DNA of 64,000 bases, from the NCBI RefSeq assembly GCF_020166345.1, contig NZ_JAIUJS010000005.1:94645-158644 (forward strand), given 5' to 3'. Positions 29,222 to 38,248 of the stretch are shown here, one piece after another. The number at the start of each line of letters is the position of its first letter. The first letter of the stretch is position 1. Both the position numbers and the translations under genes were made by a program. This stretch comes from Winogradskyella vincentii (lineage in GTDB: Bacteria; Bacteroidota; Bacteroidia; Flavobacteriales; Flavobacteriaceae). The notes beneath the pieces are model-generated. The model saw only the letters and a program-made list of their open reading frames with translations, made no database searches and was not told the origin of the DNA.

Positions 29222-29593
29222 ATGAAACTTGGTGCATTTTCCGTAAGCTTGGCAGTAAAAGACATAAAGGCGTCTAAAGAGTTTTACGAAAATTTAGGAT
29301 TTTCTGTATTTGCAGGTGAAATTGAACGTAATTATCTGATTATGAAAAACCAATCTACATTGATTGGATTATTTCAAGGAATGTTTGAGAATAATATTTT
29401 AACATTCAATCCGGGTTGGGATCAGGACGCTAACACCTTGGAAGATTATGACGATGTTAGAAAAATCCAAAAGCAACTAAAGTCTAAAAATGCCACCTTC
29501 GCCAGTGAGATAGAAGCTGCTGATTCTGGCCCAGCAAGTTTTGTAGTTTTAGACCCAGATGGAAATGCAATTCTAATTGATCAACATATTTAG
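29222..29593 (+). CDS. VOC (glyoxalase/bleomycin-resistance) family protein
   Basis: 123 residues, cytosolic. FSVSLAVKDIKASKEFYENLGF is the classic first betaalphabetabetabeta unit; SFVVLDPDGNAILIDQ closes the second. Metal-ligand positions (His/Glu) are incomplete: the usual N-terminal His is replaced in SVSLAV, so a metal-free binding role is possible. The stop is two bases before the next gene, a tight pair. Substrate unknown. Confidence 0.85.
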   Translation: MKLGAFSVSLAVKDIKASKEFYENLGFSVFAGEIERNYLIMKNQSTLIGLFQGMFENNILTFNPGWDQDANTLEDYDDVRKIQKQLKSKNATFASEIEAADSGPASFVVLDPDGNAILIDQHI

Positions 29594-29595
29594 CG

Positions 29596-29922
29596 ATGAA
29601 TTGGGATGACGCTTTAATAATTTACGATAAAATAGTTGATGCATGCAATGGGTTTGAGCGTAAAGGCAAAAAAATGATTTATACCTCATCAAATGGGTAT
29701 ATGTTTACGCTTTTAAATAAAGATGCTGAAATTGGTATAAGATTACCTAAGGAGAAAGCGGCTAAATTTATGGAAGATTACGATACTGGTCCTTATTATT
29801 CTCATGGTGCAAAAATGAAAGACTATGTCTTGGTACCAGAATCACTTTGGGGCGAATTAGGGCTAATGGTAGCTTATTTTGAGCAAAGCTTCGCTTATGT
29901 TGACAGCTTACCATCTAAGTAA
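29596..29922 (+). CDS. Small TfoX/YjbR-like protein of unknown function
   Basis: 108 residues, cytosolic. The order of strands and the phrases YTSSNGYMFTLL, IGIRLPKE, GAKMKDYVLVPESL recall TfoX_N/MmcQ-like proteins, where a similar RLxxE...YxxVP pattern occurs. It does not match the competence regulator itself. It is co-transcribed with the VOC gene (two-base gap), so the two may act on the same small molecule. The assignment is weak. Confidence 0.6.
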   Translation: MNWDDALIIYDKIVDACNGFERKGKKMIYTSSNGYMFTLLNKDAEIGIRLPKEKAAKFMEDYDTGPYYSHGAKMKDYVLVPESLWGELGLMVAYFEQSFAYVDSLPSK

Positions 29923-30173
29923 GTAGGTAGCTTACAGTATGATGTTCCAAATAAACACACTTAAAACTGTGTAGATTGAAAGCAAAACTATCTTTAATTT
30001 ATTTCTTTGTGCCGAATTTTTCATAATTAGGGTGTTTAGTTATCTAATAATAAGACACAGCTTTTTTTTAAAGGTCACATTTTGAATGCTTTGGATAATT
30101 AGCTCAACTATTTTTTAGCTTTATTTTATAACCTAATGATTTTATATTTACACTAGATTAGCTGTTATATTTT

Positions 30174-30863
30174 ATGCCACAAACTACTATCATCTCTTTT
30201 TTTAAGTATGAGGGACTTCGGAACAAATGGAGGGCCTTAGGTCGTATGGGTAGACCGCTTTTAATTGACAAGAATATCAATGGACTTACATTTTGGAAAT
30301 CTTTAGGTAGTGGCAGTGGAAATGGATTTTCAATTTGGCCAGATTTCTCAACCTTTGGTTTACTCACAGTATTTAACTCGGAATCTGAAGCACAAGCATT
30401 TTTAAAATGTGATGTAATTCAATCTTATACAAACGAAGCCAAACAATACAGTCATATACTGATGCATTCCATAAAAGCACATGGAAAGTGGGATAATCAA
30501 GAACCTTTTAATTCTTCTATACCATATACTAACGACAAACCTTTGGCTGTAATCACAAGAGCGACAATTAAACCCAAACTAGCCTATAAATTTTGGAGAC
30601 ATGTGCCTTCGGTATCCAAATCTATGGATGGCTATAAAGGACTTGTTTATTCTAAAGGTATCGGTGAATGGCCCATATTTATGCAAGCTACATTCTCATT
30701 ATGGACCAATGGTGATGATATGATGAACTATGCCTATAAGAATAAAAAACATGCAGATATGGTGAAGAAGACAAGAGAACTAGGATGGTATTCAGAAGAA
30801 CTTTTTTCTCGATTTCATCCTTTTGAAATCAAAGGAACTTTATTAGATTTTAAGATTAAATAA
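30174..30863 (+). CDS. Spheroidene monooxygenase (CrtA)-like protein
   Basis: 229 residues, cytosolic. Similarity to the CrtA family is suggested by the N-terminal strand TIISFFKYEG, the FWKSLGSGSGNGF loop, AVITRATIKPKLAYKFWRHVP and the WPIFMQATFSLW block. CrtA is a haem enzyme that oxygenates acyclic carotenoids in purple bacteria. Homologues in flavobacteria lack proven substrates, and no carotenoid gene lies nearby. Its stop overlaps the rimO stop by eight bases in convergent orientation, so neither has its own terminator. Confidence 0.68.
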   Translation: MPQTTIISFFKYEGLRNKWRALGRMGRPLLIDKNINGLTFWKSLGSGSGNGFSIWPDFSTFGLLTVFNSESEAQAFLKCDVIQSYTNEAKQYSHILMHSIKAHGKWDNQEPFNSSIPYTNDKPLAVITRATIKPKLAYKFWRHVPSVSKSMDGYKGLVYSKGIGEWPIFMQATFSLWTNGDDMMNYAYKNKKHADMVKKTRELGWYSEELFSRFHPFEIKGTLLDFKIK

Positions 30864-32157
30864 CCTCACCATAAAGGTCAAAATCTTCTGCCTCGATTAT
30901 TTTCACGTTTGTAAATTCGCCTGTTTTTAAATAGGTTTTTGTAGCATCAATTAAAACCTCATTATCTACATCTGGTGAATCATACTCGGTACGACCAACA
31001 AAATAATTTCCTTCCTTACGGTCAATGACAACTTTAAACTCCTTCCCTATCTTTTCTTGATTTAACTCCCAAGAAATCTGAGATTGGATTTCCATAATTT
31101 CATTTGCGCGTTGCATCTTTACATCTTCTGGCACATCGTCCTCCAAATTATAAGCATGGGTATTCTCCTCATGCGAATAGGTAAAACAACCTAAACGCTC
31201 AAAACGCATTTCTTTAACCCATTCCTTTAAGGTTTGAAAGTCTTCCTCAGTTTCACCTGGATATCCAACTATCAAAGTAGTTCTAATTGCCATTTCTGGT
31301 ACTTTGGCCCTAAATTCTCTTAGAAGTTTTGTGGTTTTTTCCTTTGTTGTACCACGTCGCATACTTTTTAAAATTGAATCTGAAATATGCTGTAAAGGAA
31401 TATCTAGATAATTACAGATTTTAGATTCGCGATTCATAACATCTAGTACATCCATCGGAAAACCAGTTGGGAATGCATAATGCAATCTTATCCACTCTAT
31501 ACCTTCAACCTTAACAAGATGTTCTAATAACTCGGCAAGATTTCGTTTTTTATAGAGATCTAATCCATAATATGTTAGATCTTGAGCGATCAATATTAAT
31601 TCCTTGACACCATTAGAGGCTAATTTTTCAGCTTCAATAACCAACTCTTCAATAGGTGTACTTTTATGTTTACCTCTCATAAGAGGGATTGCACAAAAAC
31701 TACAAGGCCTGTCACAACCCTCAGCAATTTTTAGATATGCATAATTTTTTGGAGTCGTTGTTAATCGTTCACCTATTAACTCATGCTTGTAGTCAGCACC
31801 TAAGGCTTTTAATAAACCTGGTAGCTCTGTAGTACCGAAATACTGATCAACATTTGGTATTTCTTTTTGTAAGTCTGGCTTATAGCGTTCACTCAAACAA
31901 CCTGTAACAAAAACTTTATCAACTTCACCTGCCTCCTTCTTTTGCATATACTCTAAAATAGTATTTACACTTTCCTCCTTAGCATTATTGATAAAACCAC
32001 AAGTATTAATAACAACTACATTACCTTCTTGCTCATGCACTACATCTTTACCGCTTGCCTTTAATTGACCCATCAATACTTCACTGTCGTAAACATTTTT
32101 ACTACAGCCAAGTGTCACCACATTAATTCTATTCTTTTTAATTGTCTTAGTGCGCAT
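30856..32157 (-). CDS. rimO: Ribosomal protein S12 methylthiotransferase RimO
   Basis: 433 residues from the Met at 32155-32157. The upstream Met at 32181 is rejected because a TATCTTTG promoter box overlaps that codon. The N-terminal MTTase domain (NVVTLGCSKN, VINTCGFI, FVTGCLSERY) binds one 4Fe-4S cluster; the radical-SAM core has CDRPCSFCAIP for the second; a TRAM domain is at the C-terminus. It methylthiolates an Asp of ribosomal protein S12. The signature distinguishes it from MiaB. Cytosolic. Confidence 0.96.
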   Translation of the reverse strand: MRTKTIKKNRINVVTLGCSKNVYDSEVLMGQLKASGKDVVHEQEGNVVVINTCGFINNAKEESVNTILEYMQKKEAGEVDKVFVTGCLSERYKPDLQKEIPNVDQYFGTTELPGLLKALGADYKHELIGERLTTTPKNYAYLKIAEGCDRPCSFCAIPLMRGKHKSTPIEELVIEAEKLASNGVKELILIAQDLTYYGLDLYKKRNLAELLEHLVKVEGIEWIRLHYAFPTGFPMDVLDVMNRESKICNYLDIPLQHISDSILKSMRRGTTKEKTTKLLREFRAKVPEMAIRTTLIVGYPGETEEDFQTLKEWVKEMRFERLGCFTYSHEENTHAYNLEDDVPEDVKMQRANEIMEIQSQISWELNQEKIGKEFKVVIDRKEGNYFVGRTEYDSPDVDNEVLIDATKTYLKTGEFTNVKIIEAEDFDLYGEVI

Positions 32158-32178
32158 ACCTTTAACTAAATGAGTGCG

Positions 32179-32186
32179 CAAAGATA
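32179..32186 (-). promoter_or_regulatory. Candidate -7 box (TATCTTTG) of rimO
   Basis: TAnnTTTG match 21 bp upstream of the 32157 start. It overlaps the alternative upstream start, which argues for the shorter protein. Confidence 0.5.
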
Positions 32187-32284
32187 AGCAATGATTTACG
32201 ATATTTGATTGCTGATTGACTATTGTTAATAATGAGCAATTAAACGATTAACACTAATTGTAGTCTAAAAACCAAATAATTGAT

Positions 32285-33361
32285 ATGAGAATTAGTTTTC
32301 CTTATTTATTGATGTTTTCCCTGCTTTTATTTTCCTGTTCATCAGATGATAATGCTTCAGATAATAACAATCCTCAATTAGAAGGCATCTATTTTCCGCC
32401 TTTGGCATCAGATATTTGGGAAACGAAATCTTTGGAGGAATTGAATTGGGACACAAATGAGCTTCAAGAATTATTAGACTATTTAGAAATTAACAATAGT
32501 AAAAGTTTCATGGTTTTACACGATGGGAAAATTGTTGTGGAATCTTATTTTGATGGTCATACAAATACCTCTCCTTGGTATTGGGCAAGTGCAGGCAAAA
32601 CACTTACAACTTCAGTTACGGGAATCGCACAGGACGAAGGATTACTAAATATAAACGATAAAGTTTCCGATTATATTGGAACTGGTTGGACAAGCACACC
32701 GTTAGAAAAAGAAGATCTTATTACTTGCGAAAATTTATTAACCATGACTTCTGGATTAGATGATAGTTTAGGAGACAATGTATCCTCATCTAACCTACAA
32801 TATATTACAGATGCTGGAGAGCGTTGGGCGTATCATAATGTTTATGTGAAACTTCAAGATGTTATTGCAAGTGCGAGTGGACAAAATTGGTCGTCTTATT
32901 TTAATGCAAAATTGAAAGACAGAATTGGTATGTCTGGTGCTTGGATTCAAAATGGTGACTTTAGCGTCTATTGGAGCAACACTAGAAGCATGGCACGTTT
33001 TGGTTTATTGACTTATGCCAATGGGAAATGGCAAAATGAACAAATAATTCCAGAGGCATTTTTAAATGATGCCGTAAATACATCCCAAAACCTAAATGAA
33101 GCTTATGGTTATATGTGGTGGCTTAATGGAAAGTCTTCTTTTAGATTACCACAAACTCAAATTCAATTTAGTGGAGAACTTATACCAGACGCACCTGGCG
33201 ATATGTACAGCGCACTAGGAAAAAACGATCAAAAAATATACATATCACCTAGTAACAAGTTAGTTGTGATAAGGATGGGTAACGCAGCTGATAGTGAAAA
33301 TCTAGCACTATCAGATTTTGATAATCAACTTTGGATTAGAATAAACGCAATGATTAATTAA
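32285..33361 (+). CDS. Class C beta-lactamase-like serine hydrolase, lipoprotein
   Basis: 358 residues. Lipobox FSCS with Cys18. The catalytic SxxK is Ser102-A-G-Lys105 (YWASAGKTL) and the YxN motif is Tyr183-H-Asn185. GYMWWLNG is typical of the family. Members are esterases, D-peptidases or beta-lactamases; the sequence does not say which. It is outer- or inner-membrane anchored. Its stop codon directly abuts the stop of the converging amidase gene, with no intergenic base. Confidence 0.9.
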   Translation: MRISFPYLLMFSLLLFSCSSDDNASDNNNPQLEGIYFPPLASDIWETKSLEELNWDTNELQELLDYLEINNSKSFMVLHDGKIVVESYFDGHTNTSPWYWASAGKTLTTSVTGIAQDEGLLNINDKVSDYIGTGWTSTPLEKEDLITCENLLTMTSGLDDSLGDNVSSSNLQYITDAGERWAYHNVYVKLQDVIASASGQNWSSYFNAKLKDRIGMSGAWIQNGDFSVYWSNTRSMARFGLLTYANGKWQNEQIIPEAFLNDAVNTSQNLNEAYGYMWWLNGKSSFRLPQTQIQFSGELIPDAPGDMYSALGKNDQKIYISPSNKLVVIRMGNAADSENLALSDFDNQLWIRINAMIN

Positions 33362-35026
33362 TTATAATTTAGGTGCCTTTCTCGCTTTTGATGCTTGTTC
33401 ATATACATAAGCCCATTCTAACAACATCTTCTCTTGTAATCGCTTTGCAATAAATGTTAAGCCCTTTGGTTTACCTTCTTTTGTATATCCCATAGGTACC
33501 GTAATTGCAGGATATTCAGCCACAGCGGCGAAACCTGCATGATAATTATTAATGGACAAGAATCCATCGAGCTTATGATTTCTCATAGGTATATCAAAAT
33601 ACTGCTTACCATTGGTATTTAAAGTATCTTTAATACGCTCTAAGAAAAGCGAGTCACCTTGATCCTCCACAATACCCTTAAATAAACTTTGACCATACGG
33701 CATTGTTGCAATTGAGTCTTGAAGATTATACTCCATTACATCAGCAACAGACATCAGCCCAATATCTTTGTTGGCATAATTTTCCAAATAAGTAGGTAAG
33801 TCCTTTTTCATATCAAGATTTAAAAGCCTTAAAAAATTTGGTAAGCCTAGTTTTTCTTCATCTATTTCAACAATTTCTGCACCTTGATTTTTCAATACCT
33901 CTAATGCATTTAGGTATAACGTATCTTCTAACAAACGTTTGGGTGCACCAAACCTCTTGCCTACAATGCTAGCTTCCTTTATATCATTGGTATAAAAACC
34001 TAGATCCCAAAGTGCATATATGGATTTAGAATCTGACTTGTCTTCGCCAAAAATTGCATCTAAGACAATTGCATTGTCCATAACCGTTCTTGTAATGGGT
34101 CCTGCAGTATCTAGCGTTGAAGAGATTGGTACAATTCCCGATCTACTTACCAATCCTATAGTTGGTTTTAATCCTACAGCTGAATTCTGGCTTGCAGGTG
34201 ACAATATTGATCCAGACGTTTCACTTCCCAAAGTTGCAGCCGCAAAATTTGCTGAAACAGAGACTCCACTTCCTGAGCTTGAACCTCCAGTATCAAACAC
34301 ACGTCTTCCATAAGGATTAAGTGTCTGTCCTCCTATTGCACTATAACCGCTAGGACAATCTCCACAGAAAAAATAAGCCCATTCACTTAAATTTGCTTTA
34401 CCTAATATTAAAGCTCCCTTAGATTTTAATTGTTTGACAATAAACGCATCATCCACATAATTGTCTTTTAGGGCAACAGCACCAGCTGTTGTAGCCATAC
34501 CTGAAGCATTTATATTGTCTTTCAACAGTATTGGCATTCCGTAAATAGGATGTGTTTTTTCATTTTTTTGTTGGTCTAATTTCTTTGCTTGGTCAATCAC
34601 ATTAGGGTTAACTGCAATAACAGAATTCAAAGACTTAGGGTTTTCCCTATCGTACTTTCTAATTCGGTATAAATAGAATTTGGTTAGATCTTCATACTTT
34701 AAACTACCATCTTTGACATGTTCTTGTAAACTTAAAATATCTTGTTCTACAACAATTGGCATAAGTCTTTGGTAATCTTCCTCTGTAAAATCATCCAATT
34801 GTTTGTTAACTGAATCCCAAATTTCAGCTTTAGTCAAATTCTTAGAATCCAAAACCTTAAATTCAGTGAAATCTTTTGTAGATATTGCTTTTACACCAGA
34901 TGTGTCATCAGAATTTGAGGTCACTTCATCAGTCTGACTTTCTTGAGGTATAGTTGATTTTGATTGTTTGTCCTTTTTACAAGAAACTATGGACAAAAAA
35001 AGAATGAAAATAAGGGTGAAACGCAT
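33362..35026 (-). CDS. Amidase signature family lipoprotein
   Basis: 554 residues. Lipobox IVSC gives Cys16. The Ser-cisSer-Lys triad is visible: Lys169 (ILLKDNI), the cis-Ser in GGSSSGSG near 249-251, and the nucleophile Ser273 in ETSGSI. The family hydrolyses amide bonds in many compounds; substrate unknown. Most relatives are cytosolic, so the lipoprotein signal stands out. A long Ser/Thr/Asp-rich linker (about 20-50) separates it from the membrane. Converges with the serine hydrolase without a gap. Confidence 0.92.
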   Translation of the reverse strand: MRFTLIFILFLSIVSCKKDKQSKSTIPQESQTDEVTSNSDDTSGVKAISTKDFTEFKVLDSKNLTKAEIWDSVNKQLDDFTEEDYQRLMPIVVEQDILSLQEHVKDGSLKYEDLTKFYLYRIRKYDRENPKSLNSVIAVNPNVIDQAKKLDQQKNEKTHPIYGMPILLKDNINASGMATTAGAVALKDNYVDDAFIVKQLKSKGALILGKANLSEWAYFFCGDCPSGYSAIGGQTLNPYGRRVFDTGGSSSGSGVSVSANFAAATLGSETSGSILSPASQNSAVGLKPTIGLVSRSGIVPISSTLDTAGPITRTVMDNAIVLDAIFGEDKSDSKSIYALWDLGFYTNDIKEASIVGKRFGAPKRLLEDTLYLNALEVLKNQGAEIVEIDEEKLGLPNFLRLLNLDMKKDLPTYLENYANKDIGLMSVADVMEYNLQDSIATMPYGQSLFKGIVEDQGDSLFLERIKDTLNTNGKQYFDIPMRNHKLDGFLSINNYHAGFAAVAEYPAITVPMGYTKEGKPKGLTFIAKRLQEKMLLEWAYVYEQASKARKAPKL

Positions 35027-35071
35027 GGTTAGTTTTTTTATAAAAATACGAAAACCATTTGTTTAGAAAAT

Positions 35072-35108
35072 AAAAAAAGCCCTATTAGACTATCGCTAAC
35101 AAGGCCTT
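35072..35108 (-). terminator. Possible terminator of ftsY
   Basis: Reading the minus strand, AGGCCTTGTTAG and CTAATAGGGCT form an imperfect stem followed by seven Ts. It begins 22 bp past the ftsY stop. Confidence 0.45.
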
Positions 35109-35129
35109 ATAATATATCTATACTAAATA

Positions 35130-36083
35130 TTACTTAAAGAAAGAATCTACAAATTCAAATTTATTGAATACTTGCAAATCTTCGACACCTTCACCCACAC
35201 CAATGTATTTCACAGGTACTTTAAACTGATCGCTTATACCAATTACAACACCGCCTTTAGCCGTACCATCTAATTTAGTAACTGCCAATGATGTAACCTC
35301 TGTTGCAGCCGTAAATTGCTTTGCCTGCTCAAATGCGTTCTGACCAGTAGAACCATCTAAAACCAGTAGCACATCGTGTGGTGCTTCACCTAATACTTTT
35401 TGCATCACTCGCTTAACCTTAGTCAGCTCGTTCATTAGATTCACTTTATTATGTAATCTTCCAGCAGTATCAATAATAACAACATCTGCATCTTGATTAA
35501 CTGCACTTTGCAAGGTATCGAATGCCACAGAAGCAGGATCACTTCCCATGTTCTGTTTTACAATGGGTACATCAACTCTATCAGCCCAAACCTGTAACTG
35601 GTCAATCGCTGCCGCTCTAAAAGTATCTGCAGCACCTAATACTACTTTTAATCCTTGCTTTTTAAATTGATACGCCAACTTACCAATAGTAGTGGTTTTG
35701 CCAACACCGTTAACACCAACCACCATCATTACGTATGGCTTTTTGTCTTGAGGCACTGTAAATTCTGTAGCTTCACCAATATTAGTTTCTGATAGCAATG
35801 CTGCTATTTCTTCTCTTAAGATTTGATTAAGTTCTGAAGTGCCTAAATATTTATCTCTAGCTACGCGTTCTTCTATACGCTCTATAACTTTTAATGTTGT
35901 ATCAACACCTACATCGCTGGTCACTAAAACTTCCTCAAGATTATCTAGTACATCATCATCTACTTTAGATTTACCTGCAACAGCCTTATTTAATTTGTTG
36001 AAAAAGGATGTTTTAGATTTTTCTAGGCCTTTATCGAGGGTTTCCTTCTTTTCTGAAGAAAATATTTTTTTAAAAATACTCAT
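35130..36083 (-). CDS. ftsY: Signal recognition particle receptor FtsY
   Basis: 317 residues from the Met at 36081-36083 (MSIFKKIFSSE); the Met at 36113 adds ten unlikely residues. Short N-terminal amphipathic region, then the NG domain with G1 GVNGVGKTTTIGK, DTFRAAAIDQL, DTAGRLHNK and TKLDGTAKGG. No acidic A domain, as usual in Bacteroidota. It docks SRP-ribosome complexes at the inner membrane and complements YidC and Sec in membrane-protein delivery. It lies downstream of the ribosomal genes, behind their terminator. Confidence 0.96.
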   Translation of the reverse strand: MSIFKKIFSSEKKETLDKGLEKSKTSFFNKLNKAVAGKSKVDDDVLDNLEEVLVTSDVGVDTTLKVIERIEERVARDKYLGTSELNQILREEIAALLSETNIGEATEFTVPQDKKPYVMMVVGVNGVGKTTTIGKLAYQFKKQGLKVVLGAADTFRAAAIDQLQVWADRVDVPIVKQNMGSDPASVAFDTLQSAVNQDADVVIIDTAGRLHNKVNLMNELTKVKRVMQKVLGEAPHDVLLVLDGSTGQNAFEQAKQFTAATEVTSLAVTKLDGTAKGGVVIGISDQFKVPVKYIGVGEGVEDLQVFNKFEFVDSFFK

Positions 36084-36167
36084 ATTATCTATTTGCTTTG
36101 CTAACAGCAACAACCTTGCCTTTTATAGGATTCTGCAAAGTTGTCATATGCGCTCAAATATAGCCAT

Positions 36168-36198
36168 AAAAAAACTGCTTTCAAACGAAAGCAGTTTT
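36168..36198 (-). terminator. Terminator of the L28-L33-DUF4295 cluster
   Basis: 12-bp stem 36171-36182 with 36187-36198, 4-base loop, then a seven-T run in the minus direction. Confidence 0.78.
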
Positions 36199-36222
36199 AT
36201 GAATCTTATATTGGAAATATTA

Positions 36223-36375
36223 TTATTTCTTATTTAAAAAGTCATTGACAAACTCTGGTGACATCACTGATTCTACAAACATGTAGGCACCAGTTTTAGG
36301 TGATTTTACCATTTTAATAGCTTTTGTCAAACGCTTAGATCCTGTCTGTAAGGTTGCTACTGATTTCTTTGCCAT
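36223..36375 (-). CDS. DUF4295 ribosome-associated-type small protein
   Basis: 50 residues, very basic at the N-terminus (MAKKSVATLQTGSKR). This small protein is typically encoded right after rpmG in Bacteroidota, exactly the arrangement here, eight bases after L33. Too short for the supplied ORF list, but it has a clear start, stop and A-rich leader. Probably a ribosome-linked component, by position. Confidence 0.85.
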   Translation of the reverse strand: MAKKSVATLQTGSKRLTKAIKMVKSPKTGAYMFVESVMSPEFVNDFLNKK

Positions 36376-36382
36376 GATTCTA

Positions 36383-36565
36383 TTATTTTATCTCTTTATG
36401 AACTGTCATACGCTTTAGGATTGGGTTAAATTTCTTAATCTCCATTCTATCTGGCGTATTCTTTTTATTTTTAGTTGTAATATATCTTGAAGTTCCTGGC
36501 ATTCCAGAAGCTTTGTGCTCTGTGCACTCTAAGATTACTTGAATTCTATTTCCTTTCTTTGCCAT
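36383..36565 (-). CDS. rpmG: 50S ribosomal protein L33
   Basis: 60 residues, the normal size. Begins [21 protein letters not shown] and carries the family [15 protein letters not shown] block. No zinc-ribbon CxxC pairs, so this is the C-minus form. Located between rpmB and the DUF4295 gene. Confidence 0.95.
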   Translation of the reverse strand: MAKKGNRIQVILECTEHKASGMPGTSRYITTKNKKNTPDRMEIKKFNPILKRMTVHKEIK

Positions 36566-36590
36566 GGTAAATTGACTTTAGCTTTTGCTA

Positions 36591-36827
36591 TTATTTATAA
36601 AAACCTTTTGCTCTAGCTTCTTTAAGTGCTGCAGAGATACCAATTTTATTGATAGTCTTTAATGCAGACGTAGAAACTTTTAATGTTACCCACTTATCTT
36701 CCTCAGGAATATAAAAACGCTTCTTAATCAAGTTTGCGTTAAACTTGCGCTTTGTTTTATTCATGGCGTGAGAAACATTGTTTCCGACCATTGCTTTTTT
36801 CCCAGTAAGTTCACAAACTCTTGACAT
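36591..36827 (-). CDS. rpmB: 50S ribosomal protein L28
   Basis: 78 residues. SRVCELTGKKAMVGNNVSHA is the standard L28 start; the middle (KRKFNANLIKKRF) is basic. It is first in the L28-L33-DUF4295 operon, preceded by a consensus -7 box. Binds 23S rRNA. Confidence 0.97.
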   Translation of the reverse strand: MSRVCELTGKKAMVGNNVSHAMNKTKRKFNANLIKKRFYIPEEDKWVTLKVSTSALKTINKIGISAALKEARAKGFYK

Positions 36828-36866
36828 TGTATTCTTTCTTTAGGTACGTTAATTTTTAACAGGGTG

Positions 36867-36893
36867 CAAATTTAGTAAAACTTTATGTTTCAA
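36867..36893 (-). promoter_or_regulatory. Promoter of the rpmB operon
   Basis: TAAATTTG (36867-36874) with a TTTG about 19 bp further upstream, which fits the Bacteroidota -33/-7 spacing. It lies 39 bp upstream of rpmB. Confidence 0.6.
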
Positions 36894-36906
36894 CAAACAT
36901 AAATTG

Positions 36907-38154
36907 TCACTTTTTTGAAATTTCTTTAAGAAGTAATTCAAAGGCTTTATTTGTTGCCTTCATTATTACTTTTTCTCTATGATTTCCGAAATTAAAAACC
37001 TCAGATAAAACCTCATTTTCAGTGGCAATAGAAATCCATACAGTTCCAACTTCTGCATCAGAATCTCCTTTAGTAGGACCTGCATTACCAGTTGTGCTTA
37101 ATCCATAATCACTGTTAAAAAGCTCACGAACATTTTTAGCCATGGATTCTGCAACTTCTTTGCTAACTACCGAATAACTATTAATTACATCTTCATTAAC
37201 CCCCAACACATTTACCTTTGATTCCGTAGCATAACTTACCAAACTACCTTTAAAGTATTTTGAAGCTCCAGCATTTGCAGTAAATGATTGTGCTATTCTT
37301 CCTCCTGTACAACTCTCTGCAATAGAAAGTGTTTTGCCAAGTTCGGTTAATCTGTTACCAATTAACTTTTCAATAGTAGCATCCTCTTCAAAACCAACAA
37401 AAATATCTTCAACAAGTTTTACAAGATGATTAACCTGTTTCTCCATTTCGGCCTCAACTAAAGACTTATCCATAGCCTTAGATGAAAGCCGTAATCTTAC
37501 CCTACCCAAACTTGGCAAATAAGCTAGTTTTATAAAATCAGGCAAATTATCTTCAAAATCCTCGATCCTGCTTGCAATCGCACTTTCTCCCAATCCAAAG
37601 GTTAAAAGTGTTTTATGTTTAATGAAAGGAAAGTGAAACTTTTCTCTTAAGGCAGGTAAAACTTCATCACTTATTAAGGCCTTCATTTCATAAGGGACTC
37701 CTGGTAATGACACAAAGACTTTATCACTTTTCTCCATCCACATTCCAGGTGCAGTTCCATATTTGTTCATTAGTACTTTGGCCTTTGACGGAACTAAGGC
37801 TTGATGTCTGTTAATCTCGGAAATAGGTGTTTTGATATACTTTGAAAATAAATGTTCTACATTTTCTAGCACAGCCTTATCTTCAACTAAAGTATCGCCA
37901 AAATACTCACAAATAGTACGCTTGGTGATATCATCCTTTGTTGGCCCTAAACCACCAGTGATTATTATGATATCTACATTATCCTCTGCTTCCTTTAGGG
38001 ATTTTAATATGTGATCCTTATCGTCTTGTACGGAAGTAATCTGAAATATGGAAATTCCAATCTTGTTGAATTCTTTACTAATAAATGCCGAATTGGTATC
38101 TATAATCTGACCAATGAGAATCTCATCTCCAATTGTTATTATTTCTGCCGTCAA
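36907..38154 (-). CDS. cinA: Competence/damage-inducible protein CinA
   Basis: 415 residues, full length. The N-terminal MoCF-like domain (TAEIITIGDEILIGQ, ITGGLGPTKDDITK) is a predicted COG1058 pyrophosphatase. The C-terminal CinA domain (SIAESCTGGRIAQ, STTGNAGPTKGD) is nicotinamide-nucleotide amidase. It recycles oxidised or damaged NAD. Cytosolic. A TACCTTTG box is 25 bp upstream. Confidence 0.95.
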   Translation of the reverse strand: MTAEIITIGDEILIGQIIDTNSAFISKEFNKIGISIFQITSVQDDKDHILKSLKEAEDNVDIIIITGGLGPTKDDITKRTICEYFGDTLVEDKAVLENVEHLFSKYIKTPISEINRHQALVPSKAKVLMNKYGTAPGMWMEKSDKVFVSLPGVPYEMKALISDEVLPALREKFHFPFIKHKTLLTFGLGESAIASRIEDFEDNLPDFIKLAYLPSLGRVRLRLSSKAMDKSLVEAEMEKQVNHLVKLVEDIFVGFEEDATIEKLIGNRLTELGKTLSIAESCTGGRIAQSFTANAGASKYFKGSLVSYATESKVNVLGVNEDVINSYSVVSKEVAESMAKNVRELFNSDYGLSTTGNAGPTKGDSDAEVGTVWISIATENEVLSEVFNFGNHREKVIMKATNKAFELLLKEISKK

Positions 38155-38179
38155 TAGTTAGTCTTTTAAATGATTTTGG

Positions 38180-38187
38180 CAAAGGTA
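38180..38187 (-). promoter_or_regulatory. Candidate -7 box (TACCTTTG) of cinA
   Basis: TAnnTTTG match on the minus strand, 25 bp upstream of the cinA start, in the 94-bp divergent region shared with the acetamidase gene. Confidence 0.5.
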
Positions 38188-38248
38188 AAGCTATTAAAAA
38201 GTTAATTCATTATTTTTAAACAACCTTTAATAAAATTCTTAGCTAACC

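Noticed and set aside
29923..30173. Possible small RNA or gene in the 251-bp gap
   Set aside because: No start-stop frame of reasonable length, no stable hairpin and no promoter box found.
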